Counted from the first letter of the stretch, positions 16,414-26,640 are shown. The stretch: 64,000 nt of DNA from an uncultured delta proteobacterium (GCA_903843965.1 CAIMRY010000019.1:227568-291567), one strand, 5' to 3'. Notes: a model not told the origin generated them from the letters alone. Translations and numbers: made by a program.

Positions 16414-19347
16414 CTACCACCCCACCGGCAGCCGCGCCTTTTGTCCGGCCTTGTTGGAGAACAGCACGTGCCCGTTCTCCCGGCCATAGAGGTACAGGTC
16501 GCGGGTCACAGCCACGTCCTGGCGGCAGTATGTGGCGATCTCGTCCAACCGCCCTTCCGCCCACCACTTGAGGGCTTGCAGGCCGTCCGCGCTCTTGCCC
16601 ACGTTCAGCGTGGCCTGGGCCAGGTTGTCCAGTTTGAGCCTGTAGCCCAGGCGCTCATGCACGTGGGCCAGCATGTCCAGCGTGGGCAGGCTGGCGTAGG
16701 CGAAGGGGTGTACCCCGGCCAGCACGCCGTAGTCAAACCGCAGGATGTTGAAGCCCACCACAAGATCGAATGATTTCAGGCGTTCGACGAGAAGCGGGAT
16801 CTCGTGCTCCTGGTAGTCCGTGAACGCGTCCTCGCCGGAGTCGTACAGCACGGCGATGGACACGCCCATGAGGTCGGGCCGGGTCCAACCGCCCACCTCG
16901 GCGGCGCTGCGGCGCGTCTCCACATCGACCACGGCGAAGCGTTTCGGGATGATCATGGCGGGCATGCCGGTCAATTCGAGGCCGGGCAGCGTTCCTTCCT
17001 TGGGCATGGCGGTCTCCTGGGCTTTTGAAATTTCTGGCGTGATTTCCGGTGAGATATCCGCTCCGGGCGCGCCGGTGGACAGCTCGCGCAGCAGGAACAG
17101 GGCCGCGGCCTTGTCGATGGGCCGGTTGCCGCTGCCGCACTTGGGCGAGTGCACGCAGGAGGGGCAGCCCAGCTCGCAGGGGCAGTCGCGGACGACCGCG
17201 AGGGTGCGGTCGAGCAGTTCTTCCGCACTGCTGAAAGCTTCTCTGGTCAAACCCGCGCCGCCGGGCATGCCGTCGTAGATGAACACCGCCGCGCCGCCGG
17301 TTTGCGGGTGCAGGGGCGTGCTGATGCCGCCCAGGTCGTTTCTGTCCGTCATCACCAGCAGCGGCAGGATGCCGATGGCCGCGTGTTCGAAGGCGTGGAT
17401 GCCGCCCATGAAGTGCAGGTACTGGTCTTCCGCTTTCCGGCGGGCCGCGTCCGGCACATCGAACCAGATGCCTTCGGTCTCAAAGACCGACGGGGGGAGA
17501 TCCAGCAGCACCATGCCCAGCAGATTGCCGCCGCGCGTGCTGCGCTTCTCGTAGCCGGTCACCTGCTCCGTGACCTTGAGCCGGGCCAGGGTGACGCGGG
17601 TGCCGAAGACCTCGCGGCGGTCGAAGATTTCGAGGATTTCCGTATCCTTGCTGCTGCGCACCCGGGTGAAATAGCCCACGCGGGCCGCGCGGACCTTGGC
17701 CGTGGCGCCGGGCAGGTCCAGGCTCTCCACCAGCCAGGTGCGGCCCCGGTGCAGGTACACCGCGCCAGGGTGGGTCTCGCGGCAGGCGCGCAGGCTGTCC
17801 ACCGCGCCGATGACCGCGCCCGTGTCCGCGTCCTCGATGGAAATCTGGCTGCCCGCGCCGCGCAGGTCCACGTCGCGCTGGGGGCGCTTGCGCGGGGAGA
17901 TGATGTCGCGGCCATCCGCGCTGTAGTAGAGCTTGCCCGCGCTGATGAGCCCGTCCAAGGCCGCGCGCACCCCGGGCGATTTGAGGTACGGCTCGCCGGG
18001 TTGCAGGGGCAGCTCGGCGGCAGCGCAGATGAGGTGGCGCGGCAGGATCACCGGGTTCTCCGGGTTCAGCACGGCGCGCTCCGCCGGGCGGGCGAAGAAA
18101 TCCTCGGGGTGGCGCATGAAGTACTGGTCCAGCGCGTCCTCCTGGGCCACCAGCACCACTGCCGACTCCTGCTGGGCCCGGCCCACGCGTCCGCCGCGCT
18201 GCAAGGTGGCCATGACGCTGCCGGGGTAGCCCACCAGGATGCACACGTCGAGCCCGCCGATGTCGATGCCCAGCTCCAGAGCGCTGGTGCTGATGACCGC
18301 CAAGAGGTCGCCCGAGGCCATGCGGCCCTCGATCTCGCGGCGCTCCTCAGGCAGAAATCCCGCGCGGTAGGCGCTGATCTTGTCGCGGTAGTCTCCGCTC
18401 TTTTCGCTGGCCCAGAGCGCGATGAGTTCGGTCATGCGGCGGCTCTGGGCGTAGACGATGGTTTTCAATCCGCGCGAAAGCGCCGCCTGCAACAACTGAA
18501 TCGCCGCCGTGGCGGGCGAATCCTCGGGGTTCAGGAAGACCATGTGCCGCGCCCCGGTCGGCGCGCCGGACTGCGTCACTGCCACGGGCTCGATGCCGGT
18601 CAAGAGTTGGCACAATTCCGCCGGGTTGCCCACCGTGGCCGAGCAGAACACAAACACCGGGTCCGAGCCGTAGTAGCGGCAGATGCGCTGCATGCGCCGC
18701 AGCACCTGGCTCATGTGCGCGCCCAGCACGCCCCGGTAGGTGTGCACCTCGTCGAGCACGATATGCGTGAGCGTGGCGAATACCTGGGCCCAGGTTCCGT
18801 GGTGCGGCAGGAGCGAGAGGTGCAGCATCTCCGGGTTGGTCAGGATCAGGTTGGGCGGCTTCTTGCGTATCTTGGCACGGGCCGAGGGCTTGGTGTCGCC
18901 GTCGTAGATGGCGGCGGTGGGCCGCAACGTCGGGGACAACCCTTCCGGCAGTCCCTCCAGCAACTCGTTGAACCCGCGCAACTGGTCCTGGGCCAGGGCT
19001 TTCAAGGGGTATATCGCCAGGGCCCTGGAATCGGGACTGGCCAGCACGGCCTCGATGATCGGCAGCTGGAAGGCGAAGGTCTTGCCGCTGGCCGTGGGCG
19101 TGGCCACCACCACGTGCCGCCCGGCGCGCACCAGGTCCGCCGCCAGGGCCTGGTGGCTGTACAGCGCGTCTATCCCTCGCGCGGCCAGCACCTCGCGGAT
19201 GGCCTTGGGCCAGGGGCGCTTTGGCTCCGCATACTCGGCCTCGCGTCCCGGCACCAGCCGGTGGTGGCAGACCTGCCTGCCCAGGCGTTCGCTGGCCAGC
19301 AGCGCGGCGATGTATTCGGCGACGGGGGAGGTGTCATGGGGCGGCAT
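16414..19347 (-). CDS. MrfA-MrfB-type fusion: DEAD/DEAH helicase with C-terminal DEDDy exonuclease
   Basis: 977 residues. The helicase part (about 1-760) has Walker A ATPTASGKT (82-90), DEVH (199-202), SAT (236-238) and motif VI QRGGRVGR (383-390), then the MZB/DUF1998 region ending in a four-cysteine cluster (Cys724, 728, 731, 737). This is the layout of Bacillus MrfA/YprA. After a short linker, residues 801-977 form an RNase H-fold 3'-5' exonuclease with VVDVE (Asp808, Glu810), the middle Asp872 and a YCRQD motif (Tyr940, Asp944), as in MrfB/YprB. In Bacillus these two separate proteins repair mitomycin C damage. Here they are one chain. No clear Shine-Dalgarno precedes the ATG. Confidence 0.9.
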   Translation of the reverse strand: MPPHDTSPVAEYIAALLASERLGRQVCHHRLVPGREAEYAEPKRPWPKAIREVLAARGIDALYSHQALAADLVRAGRHVVVATPTASGKTFAFQLPIIEAVLASPDSRALAIYPLKALAQDQLRGFNELLEGLPEGLSPTLRPTAAIYDGDTKPSARAKIRKKPPNLILTNPEMLHLSLLPHHGTWAQVFATLTHIVLDEVHTYRGVLGAHMSQVLRRMQRICRYYGSDPVFVFCSATVGNPAELCQLLTGIEPVAVTQSGAPTGARHMVFLNPEDSPATAAIQLLQAALSRGLKTIVYAQSRRMTELIALWASEKSGDYRDKISAYRAGFLPEERREIEGRMASGDLLAVISTSALELGIDIGGLDVCILVGYPGSVMATLQRGGRVGRAQQESAVVLVAQEDALDQYFMRHPEDFFARPAERAVLNPENPVILPRHLICAAAELPLQPGEPYLKSPGVRAALDGLISAGKLYYSADGRDIISPRKRPQRDVDLRGAGSQISIEDADTGAVIGAVDSLRACRETHPGAVYLHRGRTWLVESLDLPGATAKVRAARVGYFTRVRSSKDTEILEIFDRREVFGTRVTLARLKVTEQVTGYEKRSTRGGNLLGMVLLDLPPSVFETEGIWFDVPDAARRKAEDQYLHFMGGIHAFEHAAIGILPLLVMTDRNDLGGISTPLHPQTGGAAVFIYDGMPGGAGLTREAFSSAEELLDRTLAVVRDCPCELGCPSCVHSPKCGSGNRPIDKAAALFLLRELSTGAPGADISPEITPEISKAQETAMPKEGTLPGLELTGMPAMIIPKRFAVVDVETRRSAAEVGGWTRPDLMGVSIAVLYDSGEDAFTDYQEHEIPLLVERLKSFDLVVGFNILRFDYGVLAGVHPFAYASLPTLDMLAHVHERLGYRLKLDNLAQATLNVGKSADGLQALKWWAEGRLDEIATYCRQDVAVTRDLYLYGRENGHVLFSNKAGQKARLPVGW

Positions 19348-19404
19348 GGAGGGAGTGTAGGGGAAATGGGGGTGGGGGTCGAGGGGGGTAAGGGCGAGAC
19401 GGAA

Positions 19405-19451
19405 ACACAACACAAGTGTTGACTCTGCTTCTTGCAACACTTATGTTGTGT
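19405..19451 (+). promoter_or_regulatory. hicAB promoter with paired inverted-repeat operator
   Basis: Two 17-base arms, 19405-19421 (ACACAACACAAGTGTTG) and 19435-19451 (CAACACTTATGTTGTGT), are inverted copies with 16 of 17 matches, separated by 13 bases. Within this lies TTGACT (19419-19424), 17 bases, then TATGTT (19442-19447), a good sigma-70-type promoter. The arms cover the -35 and -10, so a bound repressor would block the polymerase. HicB-type antitoxins autoregulate in this way. The expected transcription start, about seven bases after the -10, falls on the ATG of hicA. Confidence 0.8.
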
Positions 19452-19453
19452 CC

Positions 19454-19648
19454 ATGACAGCCAAGGAATTCCAGCGCTGGCTGCGCAAACAGGGGTGCAG
19501 CTTCGAGAGCAGCCGGGGCGGGAGCGGGCATCTGACCGTGCGTCTGGGCGGGCGGAAGTCGATCCTGCCCATGCACGGCCAGGGCAAGGAACTGGGAACC
19601 GGGCTGGTGCAGAAGATCAAGAAAGACCTTGGCCTTGACCAACAGTAA
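19454..19648 (+). CDS. hicA: HicA-type mRNA interferase toxin
   Basis: 64 residues with the dsRBD-like HicA fold: MTAKEFQRWLRKQGCSF, then GSGHLTVR with the catalytic His, a short strand, and LPMHGQGKELGTGLVQKIKK at the end. HicA cleaves mRNA and is held inactive by HicB. The chosen start is the ATG at 19454; a GTG at 19448 is in frame but lies inside the -10/operator region. No Shine-Dalgarno is visible and the promoter spacing puts the transcript start at the ATG, so the message is probably leaderless. hicB follows 16 bases later. Confidence 0.9.
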   Translation: MTAKEFQRWLRKQGCSFESSRGGSGHLTVRLGGRKSILPMHGQGKELGTGLVQKIKKDLGLDQQ

Positions 19649-19664
19649 GACGAGGAGAGACAGC

Positions 19665-20081
19665 ATGCTGGCCTATGCCATCGAAATAAGCCCCGACGAC
19701 AACGTCACCCTGCTGGTGACCTGCCCGGACCTGCCGGAGGTGACCACCTGGGCCGAGGACGAGGCCGATGCCGTGCTCCGAGCCCGCGACGCCATTGAAG
19801 AGGCTTTGGCCGCGCGCATCGCCGACCGTGAAGAGATTCCCGTGCCCGCGCCCGCCCTGGGTCGGCCCGTGGCGGCGCTGCCCGCGCTGGCGGAGCTGAA
19901 GATCGCGCTGTATTGCGCCATGCGCGAGACCGGCACGCGCAAGGCCGATCTGGCGCGGCTGCTCTCGGCCCACGGCCCGCAGGTGGACCGCCTGCTGGAC
20001 CTGCGCCACGCCTCGCGCCTGGACCAGCTGGAGACGGCGCTGGCCGCGCTCAGTAAACGGGTGGAGGTGCGGGTGGTGTAG
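19665..20081 (+). CDS. hicB: HicB-type antitoxin
   Basis: 138 residues. The N-terminal half is the partially degraded RNase H-like HicB domain (LAYAIEISPDDNVTLLVTCP, then LPEVTTWAEDEADAVLRA). The C-terminal half is a helix-turn-helix (about 85-135) with TRKADLARLLSAHGPQVDRL, which would bind the palindromes in the promoter. A strong GAGGAGA Shine-Dalgarno precedes its ATG, unlike hicA, so antitoxin synthesis should exceed toxin synthesis. It neutralises HicA by direct binding and represses the operon. Confidence 0.92.
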   Translation: MLAYAIEISPDDNVTLLVTCPDLPEVTTWAEDEADAVLRARDAIEEALAARIADREEIPVPAPALGRPVAALPALAELKIALYCAMRETGTRKADLARLLSAHGPQVDRLLDLRHASRLDQLETALAALSKRVEVRVV

Positions 20082-20181
20082 GGGCGTTGGTGCGCCACCT
20101 GCCTACTCAAGCTCTCGCAATTGAGCAGCGCGGCCATGTATTCGGCTACAGTGAGGGGGGGATTTATCTCACAGGTATAGA

Positions 20182-21069
20182 CTAGTGACGGCCCAGGTGT
20201 TTATGAAATCTGGAGGCTCGGCTATAAATTAAAAAATTTCCTTCATAACCCAGGAGCCTTAGCAGATATTCTCGAACAATATCTTGCCCATTATTGTAGT
20301 ACCCAGTCAAGACTCGGAATGGTTTCCTCGAAAGCCCAAAATGGATGATCTCGTTACGCAATTCAATTAGCCGCTTTATGCCCGGTTTCATCCCAACTTC
20401 GTGAAGCATATCCTTCAAGAGCGTTTCAAAAGGAATGGTGGGTTCTTTTTTAAGACTGGCCTTTGGGGGAGAACTCACTTTTCTAAATCCTTTGAAGAAG
20501 GGGATATGGTGGACGTGCGCATAGGTGCCCTTCATGTTCTCAAATATAATAAACAATTGAGCCAGCTTTAGTTCTAGAGGTCGGGAAGGGGCATCTGTGA
20601 ATGTTAGCATGTCTATAACCGCATACAGCTTTCTGGGACGCTTAAGCTTTCTATAGCGCGGCCATACTTGCTGTAGGAAGTTTACTACAGAATCACCATT
20701 GTTGGTGTCCAGTAGTGGGCGAAACATCATGGAGACACCACGAACTGAAAGCCTTCTCCATCCACCGCTGACTGTTGAAAACTCAAAAGCAACAACCTGG
20801 GACATTGAGGCAAGTGAGAGCAATGCACATATGTCCCTGACGACATTCTCTCCTTCGATCTTACTCTTTGCGCCCTCAACTTCTATGCTTGTCGTGTGTA
20901 TAAATTGGCCCACCTGCTTACTGGGCATCATGCCATGTTTGTTCTGAATGATCTTTACGCTGTATCGGCCAAGTTTACAGGCAATAACATTTAGAAGCCA
21001 AGACCCGTCGGCATTGACTGTTGTTGTGTTGCCAAGTCCATAATAATTTGCAACCTGGGCAATTAGCAT
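20182..21069 (-). CDS. AT-rich protein of unknown family with HEPN-like R-x4-H motif
   Basis: 295 residues, not recognised as a named family. The N-terminal half is strand-rich (VNADGSWLLNVIACKLG, SIEVEGAKSKIEGE, LSVRGVSMMFRPLL). The C-terminal half is helical and contains LIELRNEIIHFGL, where Arg238 and His243 form the R-x4-6-H signature of HEPN RNases. An N-terminal beta domain followed by a C-terminal HEPN domain is a known arrangement of phage-defence proteins such as ApeA. Base composition is far lower in GC than its neighbours, so it is probably acquired. It stands on the opposite strand to hicAB, 100 bases away. The RNase and defence roles are inference. Confidence 0.6.
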   Translation of the reverse strand: MLIAQVANYYGLGNTTTVNADGSWLLNVIACKLGRYSVKIIQNKHGMMPSKQVGQFIHTTSIEVEGAKSKIEGENVVRDICALLSLASMSQVVAFEFSTVSGGWRRLSVRGVSMMFRPLLDTNNGDSVVNFLQQVWPRYRKLKRPRKLYAVIDMLTFTDAPSRPLELKLAQLFIIFENMKGTYAHVHHIPFFKGFRKVSSPPKASLKKEPTIPFETLLKDMLHEVGMKPGIKRLIELRNEIIHFGLSRKPFRVLTGYYNNGQDIVREYLLRLLGYEGNFLIYSRASRFHKHLGRH

Positions 21070-21118
21070 ACTTAACCTTGGGAAGGCGATGCGGTGAATG
21101 AACGTCTGGTCTTTCTCC

Positions 21119-22492
<1,374 letters not shown>

Positions 22493-22528
22493 ATGCATAC
22501 TCCGTAAGGCCAAGGGGCCGGTGGGTCA

Positions 22529-24052
22529 TCACCCTTGCGCGGGGGGCGCGGGGGCGACGGGCGCGACGGGGGGGGCGGCCTGGCCGGAAGGCGCGCGCAG
22601 CATCAAGGTCACCACGGCCCCGCCCTCGGGGTGATTCTTCAAGGCCACAAAGCCGCCGTGGCTCTCCACAATGCTGGTGACGATGGCCAGTCCCAGGCCC
22701 GTGCCCGTGTCCTTGGTGCTGAAAAAGGGGTCCTTCATCTTGTCCAGGTTGGCCTCGTCAAAGCCCGGGCCGGAGTCGCGCACGGAAAGCGCCAGCCAGG
22801 GCCCCCCCTCGGCCGGCAGGCCCGGCTGTCCGGGTTGTCCAGGGGCTGCGGGCCGCGCAAACACCTCGATCAGCCCGCCCTGGTCCATGGCCTGCATGGC
22901 GTTGCCCAGCACATTGTACACCGCGCGGTAGATCAGATCCTTGTCGCCCAGGACCCTGGTGCCGGACGGGCAGTCGCGCTCCAGGCGGATGCCCTTGGCC
23001 TCGCACTCGTGCTCCAGGAACACCGCCGCCTGCTCCAGGATGCGGCAGATGTCGACCACGTCCATGCGCGGCTGGCGGGGCCTGGCATAGTCCAAAAAGT
23101 CGTTCACCGTGCGCGAAAGCCTGCGGCTCTCGTCGTAGATGGCCTCGATGATGCGCGTGTGCGGGTGGTTGTCGGCCTTGGCCTTCTTGAACACCAGCTC
23201 GGCGCTGCTCTGGATGATCCCCAGCGGGTTTCTGATCTCGTGGGCCACGCCGGCCACCATGCGGCCCATGCCGGCCAGCTTCTCCTGCTGGTGCAGCTCG
23301 CGCAGCAGCTTCTCCTTTTCGGCCTGGCGCTCCGCGCTGATGCGGTCGACCCGGCGCAGGATGGTGATGATGAGGAAGAACAGGACCATGCTGGTCAAAA
23401 GCGAGGTCGAGTAGACCAGGCGCTCGAAGTTGACCACGGCCATGTAGTCTTCGGTGATGTCCTGGCTGAACTCCAGGATGCCCATGATGGGGTTCTTCAC
23501 GCCAGGTCCGAAGCTGCGCTCCATGCGCAGGGGCGCGTACCCGCGCAGGACCACGCTGCCGGGCTTGAGCTGCAGCCGGAACAGGGCCGTGGCCCCGGAT
23601 ATCTTGCTGAAGAACTCAAAGTTCGGCTCCTCCAGGGTGTAGGCGCGCTTCACGCCCTCCCCGGCCAGGCCCGTGCGCGTCACCAGGTTCGGGTCCGTGC
23701 AGTAGGAGACGCGGAACTCGGGATCGTAGATGCGCACCTCGCGCACGCGGAAGCTGTGGATGGTGCTGCGCACCACCTGGTCCAGCCGGGTGAACTGCTC
23801 CGGGTTGCGCAGGCTGATGGCCCCGTAGCCGATGATGGTGGGCAAGGTGAACCGCGTGAAGATCTGGTGCGAGAGGTTCTCGGACAAAAGCAGCCCGAAC
23901 TCCTTCTGCTTTTCCAGCAGCACGCGCTCGGCGTACTTGGACAAAAACACGGCCAGGCCCAGGTTGGTCACCAGGATCAGGATGAGAAAGGTCCAGGTCA
24001 GGACCTTGACGAACTGCAAGGGCTTCTTTGCGCCCAACAGGCTCTTGTACAT
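22529..24052 (-). CDS. Sensor histidine kinase partner of the NtrC-type regulator
   Basis: 507 residues with two membrane segments (about 18-38 and 214-233) enclosing a periplasmic sensor of about 175 residues that contains PEFRVSYCTDPN and a phosphate-like tail. HisKA has VAHEIRNPLG (His271), followed by the HATPase with NVLGNAMQA, DSGPGF and GTGLGLAI. It ends in an Ala/Pro-rich tail. An in-frame TTG six bases upstream is a weaker start. The gene is separated by 9 bases from pgi upstream and 36 bases from its regulator downstream. The signal is unknown. Confidence 0.93.
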   Translation of the reverse strand: MYKSLLGAKKPLQFVKVLTWTFLILILVTNLGLAVFLSKYAERVLLEKQKEFGLLLSENLSHQIFTRFTLPTIIGYGAISLRNPEQFTRLDQVVRSTIHSFRVREVRIYDPEFRVSYCTDPNLVTRTGLAGEGVKRAYTLEEPNFEFFSKISGATALFRLQLKPGSVVLRGYAPLRMERSFGPGVKNPIMGILEFSQDITEDYMAVVNFERLVYSTSLLTSMVLFFLIITILRRVDRISAERQAEKEKLLRELHQQEKLAGMGRMVAGVAHEIRNPLGIIQSSAELVFKKAKADNHPHTRIIEAIYDESRRLSRTVNDFLDYARPRQPRMDVVDICRILEQAAVFLEHECEAKGIRLERDCPSGTRVLGDKDLIYRAVYNVLGNAMQAMDQGGLIEVFARPAAPGQPGQPGLPAEGGPWLALSVRDSGPGFDEANLDKMKDPFFSTKDTGTGLGLAIVTSIVESHGGFVALKNHPEGGAVVTLMLRAPSGQAAPPVAPVAPAPPAQG

Positions 24053-24061
24053 GGTCAAGGG

Positions 24062-25426
24062 CTAAAACCCCCGCTCGTCGCGTCCGCCGGTGGTGAAGGC
24101 GGAAAGCTGGGCCTTTTCCCCGGCCAGGCCGGAGGCCCCCAGGCGCGCCTTGGCCAGGCGCTTGCCCAACTCCACGGCGGGCTGGTCCACGGGGTTGATG
24201 CCCATGAGCCAGCCAGTCAAGAGCGTGGCCGCGCCAAAGAGCGCCATCATCTTGCCTGCGGCTGCGGCGTCGTCCGCGCCCAAACGCAGGCACACCAGCG
24301 GCACCTGGCTCTGGGTCAGCGCCATGCGCGTGCCCAGGGCCTCGGCAGGCAAGAGCTCGCCAAAGCGCTTGCCCTGCAAATAGTCGAAGATCGCGGGCAT
24401 GTCCTTGGGAAAGGGCAGGCCCGCTGGACCAGTGGCCCGCTCCACGAACAGGCAGGCCTTGTTGCGCGGACCGTCCAGGAACATCTGGTTCACGCTGTGC
24501 TGGTCCGTTGCTCCCACGGCGGGCAAGGGCTGGGAGCCCATGCCGTCCTTGCCCAGGCTCTCGGCCCAGAGCTGCGCGAACCAGTCGGCGAAGCTGGACC
24601 AGGCCGGGATGTAGAAGAAGGTGATGAGCTCGCAATAGCCCGCGTCCATGAGCGCCTTGGCCCAGACCGCGAACTCGAAGGACGGGTGCGCGGCCAGGCT
24701 GGCGGCGTCCAGTTTCGGGTCGGTGAGCGGCGCGGCCACGGACGAGAACCCGCGCACCAGTCCGCGCCAGTCCATGCCGAGAAACGCGGCGGGCACCAGA
24801 CCCACGGCGGAGATGGCCGAATAGCGGCCGCCCAGGTTGTCGGGCACGGGCAGGGTGCGGATGCCGAAGGCCGTGGCCTCCTCGCGCAGGTAGCCCTTGT
24901 TCTCGTCGGTGTTCAGCAGCAGGTGGTCCTTCCAGGCGGTGGGCTGGGCGCGCTTCAGCCAGTCCTTGACCAGGAAGTACTGGCCGATGGTCTCGATGGT
25001 GTCGCCGGACTTGCTGACCACGTAGACCAACGTCTTGTCCGCAGGCAGGCGGTCCAGATGGGCCTCAAGGGTGGCCGCGTCCACGTTGTCCATGATCCAC
25101 AGGGATTTGCCCCTGTGGCCGGGCAGGTCCTGGCCCGGGGCAAAGGCCTTTTGCAGGGCGCGCGCGCCGAGCGCCGAACCGCCGATGCCGAGCAGCAGCA
25201 TGTGCTCAAAGCCCTTGAGGAACCCGGACTCCAGCGCGGCCAGTTCCTGCTCCAGCCCGGCCATGAAGGGCAGGGCCAGAAAGGGCAGCCTGCCCGCGCC
25301 TATCTCCCCGGCGAGCTTCTGCGCCATCTCTCCCGCGCGGGCGCGCAGGTCCGGAGAGGACCCCAGGCGCTCCCACGAGGCGTTGGTCCAGTCCAGAACG
25401 TCCTGCTGCTGTGAACCTGCGGTCAT
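24062..25426 (-). CDS. pgi: Glucose-6-phosphate isomerase
   Basis: 454 residues; the enzyme interconverts glucose-6-phosphate and fructose-6-phosphate. Recognised by LLLGIGGSALGARALQKAF (phosphate loop), VVSKSGDTIET, the mid-protein PDNLGGRYSAISAVGLVPA and the C-terminal DQHSVNQMFLDGP with the catalytic His. The size matches the short bacterial/archaeal-type PGI rather than the 550-residue E. coli form. It precedes the kinase/regulator pair in the same direction with only 9 bases between, although a functional link is not evident. Confidence 0.95.
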   Translation of the reverse strand: MTAGSQQQDVLDWTNASWERLGSSPDLRARAGEMAQKLAGEIGAGRLPFLALPFMAGLEQELAALESGFLKGFEHMLLLGIGGSALGARALQKAFAPGQDLPGHRGKSLWIMDNVDAATLEAHLDRLPADKTLVYVVSKSGDTIETIGQYFLVKDWLKRAQPTAWKDHLLLNTDENKGYLREEATAFGIRTLPVPDNLGGRYSAISAVGLVPAAFLGMDWRGLVRGFSSVAAPLTDPKLDAASLAAHPSFEFAVWAKALMDAGYCELITFFYIPAWSSFADWFAQLWAESLGKDGMGSQPLPAVGATDQHSVNQMFLDGPRNKACLFVERATGPAGLPFPKDMPAIFDYLQGKRFGELLPAEALGTRMALTQSQVPLVCLRLGADDAAAAGKMMALFGAATLLTGWLMGINPVDQPAVELGKRLAKARLGASGLAGEKAQLSAFTTGGRDERGF

Positions 25427-25464
25427 GGGCCCCCCTTTCAGGGTTGAAGTGTCGGTCGTGTGCG

Positions 25465-26640
25465 CTAGCCGCCCAGCAGAACCTTGCCCACCTTGGCCAG
25501 GGCGCTTTCAAGCACCTCGTCGGCCACGGCGTAGGAAAAGCGCACGCACCTGTCGTCGCCGAAGGCGCTGCCCGGCACCAGCGCCACGCCCGCCTCCTCC
25601 AGGAGCCGGGTGCACAGGGCTGCGGAGTCCGGGGTCTGGTCGTCGTAATAGCTGTCGAGCACGGGGAAGAGATAGAACGCGCCGTCTGGCGTGGGGCAGG
25701 TCACGCCCGGCCAGGAGCGGATGACGGACAGGGCCAGGTCGCGGCGGCGCACAAAGGCCGTCTTCATCTGCTCCACCAGGCCCCAGGGGCCGGTGAGCGC
25801 GGCGATGGCCGCCTTCTGGGCGATGCTGTTGATGTTCGAGGTGCTCTGCCCCTGGATCTTGGAGCAGGCCTTGACCAGGTCGGCGTGGGCCAAGAGCCAG
25901 CCCACGCGCCAGCCGGTCATGCAGAAACTCTTGGACAGCGCGCCCACCACGGCCACGCTCTCCGGGTGCCGCTGCCACAGGCCGGACAGGGTGCTGGGCT
26001 TGGCCGGTTCAAACACCAGGCGGTCGTACACCTCGTCGGAGATGATGAAGATGCCCTTGGACCTGGCCCAGCGGGCGATCTCGTCCAGGGCGGCCTGGTC
26101 GTAGTGGCAGCCCGTGGGATTGCTCGGGGTGTTCAGCATGAGCACAGTGGTGCGCGGGGAGCAGTTGTCCTCCAGGTCGCGCACGCTGACCAAAAAGCCG
26201 CTCTCCGGGGTTGTCGGCACAATGACCGGCACGCCGCCCGCCAGCTCGACCATGGGCGGGTAGCTGACCCAGTAGGGCGCGGGGATGAGCACCTCGTCGC
26301 CGGGATTGATGAGCGCCATGAGCAGGTTGAAGAGCACCTGCTTGCCGCCGGTGCTGGCCATGGTGTTCTCGGCCTTGGCGCAGACCCCGTAAAACTGGCC
26401 ATAGTACCCGGCGATGGCCGCGCGCAGGTCCGGAATGCCCGGCACCGGGGTGTAGCGGGTGAAGCCTTCGTCAATGGCTTTTTTTGCGGCCAGGCACACA
26501 TGCAGGGGCGTGCCGAAGTCCGGCTCGCCCACAGCCAGACTGACGATCTCCCGGCCCTGGGCTTTCAGCTCCTGGGCCTTGGCGTTGACGGCCAGGGTGG
26601 CCGAGGGCTTGAGTTTCTTGAGTCTGTCGGAGATGCGCAT
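25465..26640 (-). CDS. Aspartate-type aminotransferase (class I/II PLP enzyme)
   Basis: 391 residues, starting MRISDRLKKLKPS. Visible marks are SLAVGEPDFGTP (substrate-binding Gly region), YTPVPGIPDLR, NTPSNPTG, the ISDEVYDRL Asp that binds the cofactor ring, and ALSKSFCMTGWRVG with the PLP lysine (Lys237). The closest functional group is AspC/Lpp-type bacterial aspartate aminotransferases. Longer upstream in-frame sequence has no family similarity. The Shine-Dalgarno is weak. It lies upstream of pgi with 38 bases between and diverges from the yqjD-like gene. Confidence 0.93.
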   Translation of the reverse strand: MRISDRLKKLKPSATLAVNAKAQELKAQGREIVSLAVGEPDFGTPLHVCLAAKKAIDEGFTRYTPVPGIPDLRAAIAGYYGQFYGVCAKAENTMASTGGKQVLFNLLMALINPGDEVLIPAPYWVSYPPMVELAGGVPVIVPTTPESGFLVSVRDLEDNCSPRTTVLMLNTPSNPTGCHYDQAALDEIARWARSKGIFIISDEVYDRLVFEPAKPSTLSGLWQRHPESVAVVGALSKSFCMTGWRVGWLLAHADLVKACSKIQGQSTSNINSIAQKAAIAALTGPWGLVEQMKTAFVRRRDLALSVIRSWPGVTCPTPDGAFYLFPVLDSYYDDQTPDSAALCTRLLEEAGVALVPGSAFGDDRCVRFSYAVADEVLESALAKVGKVLLGG

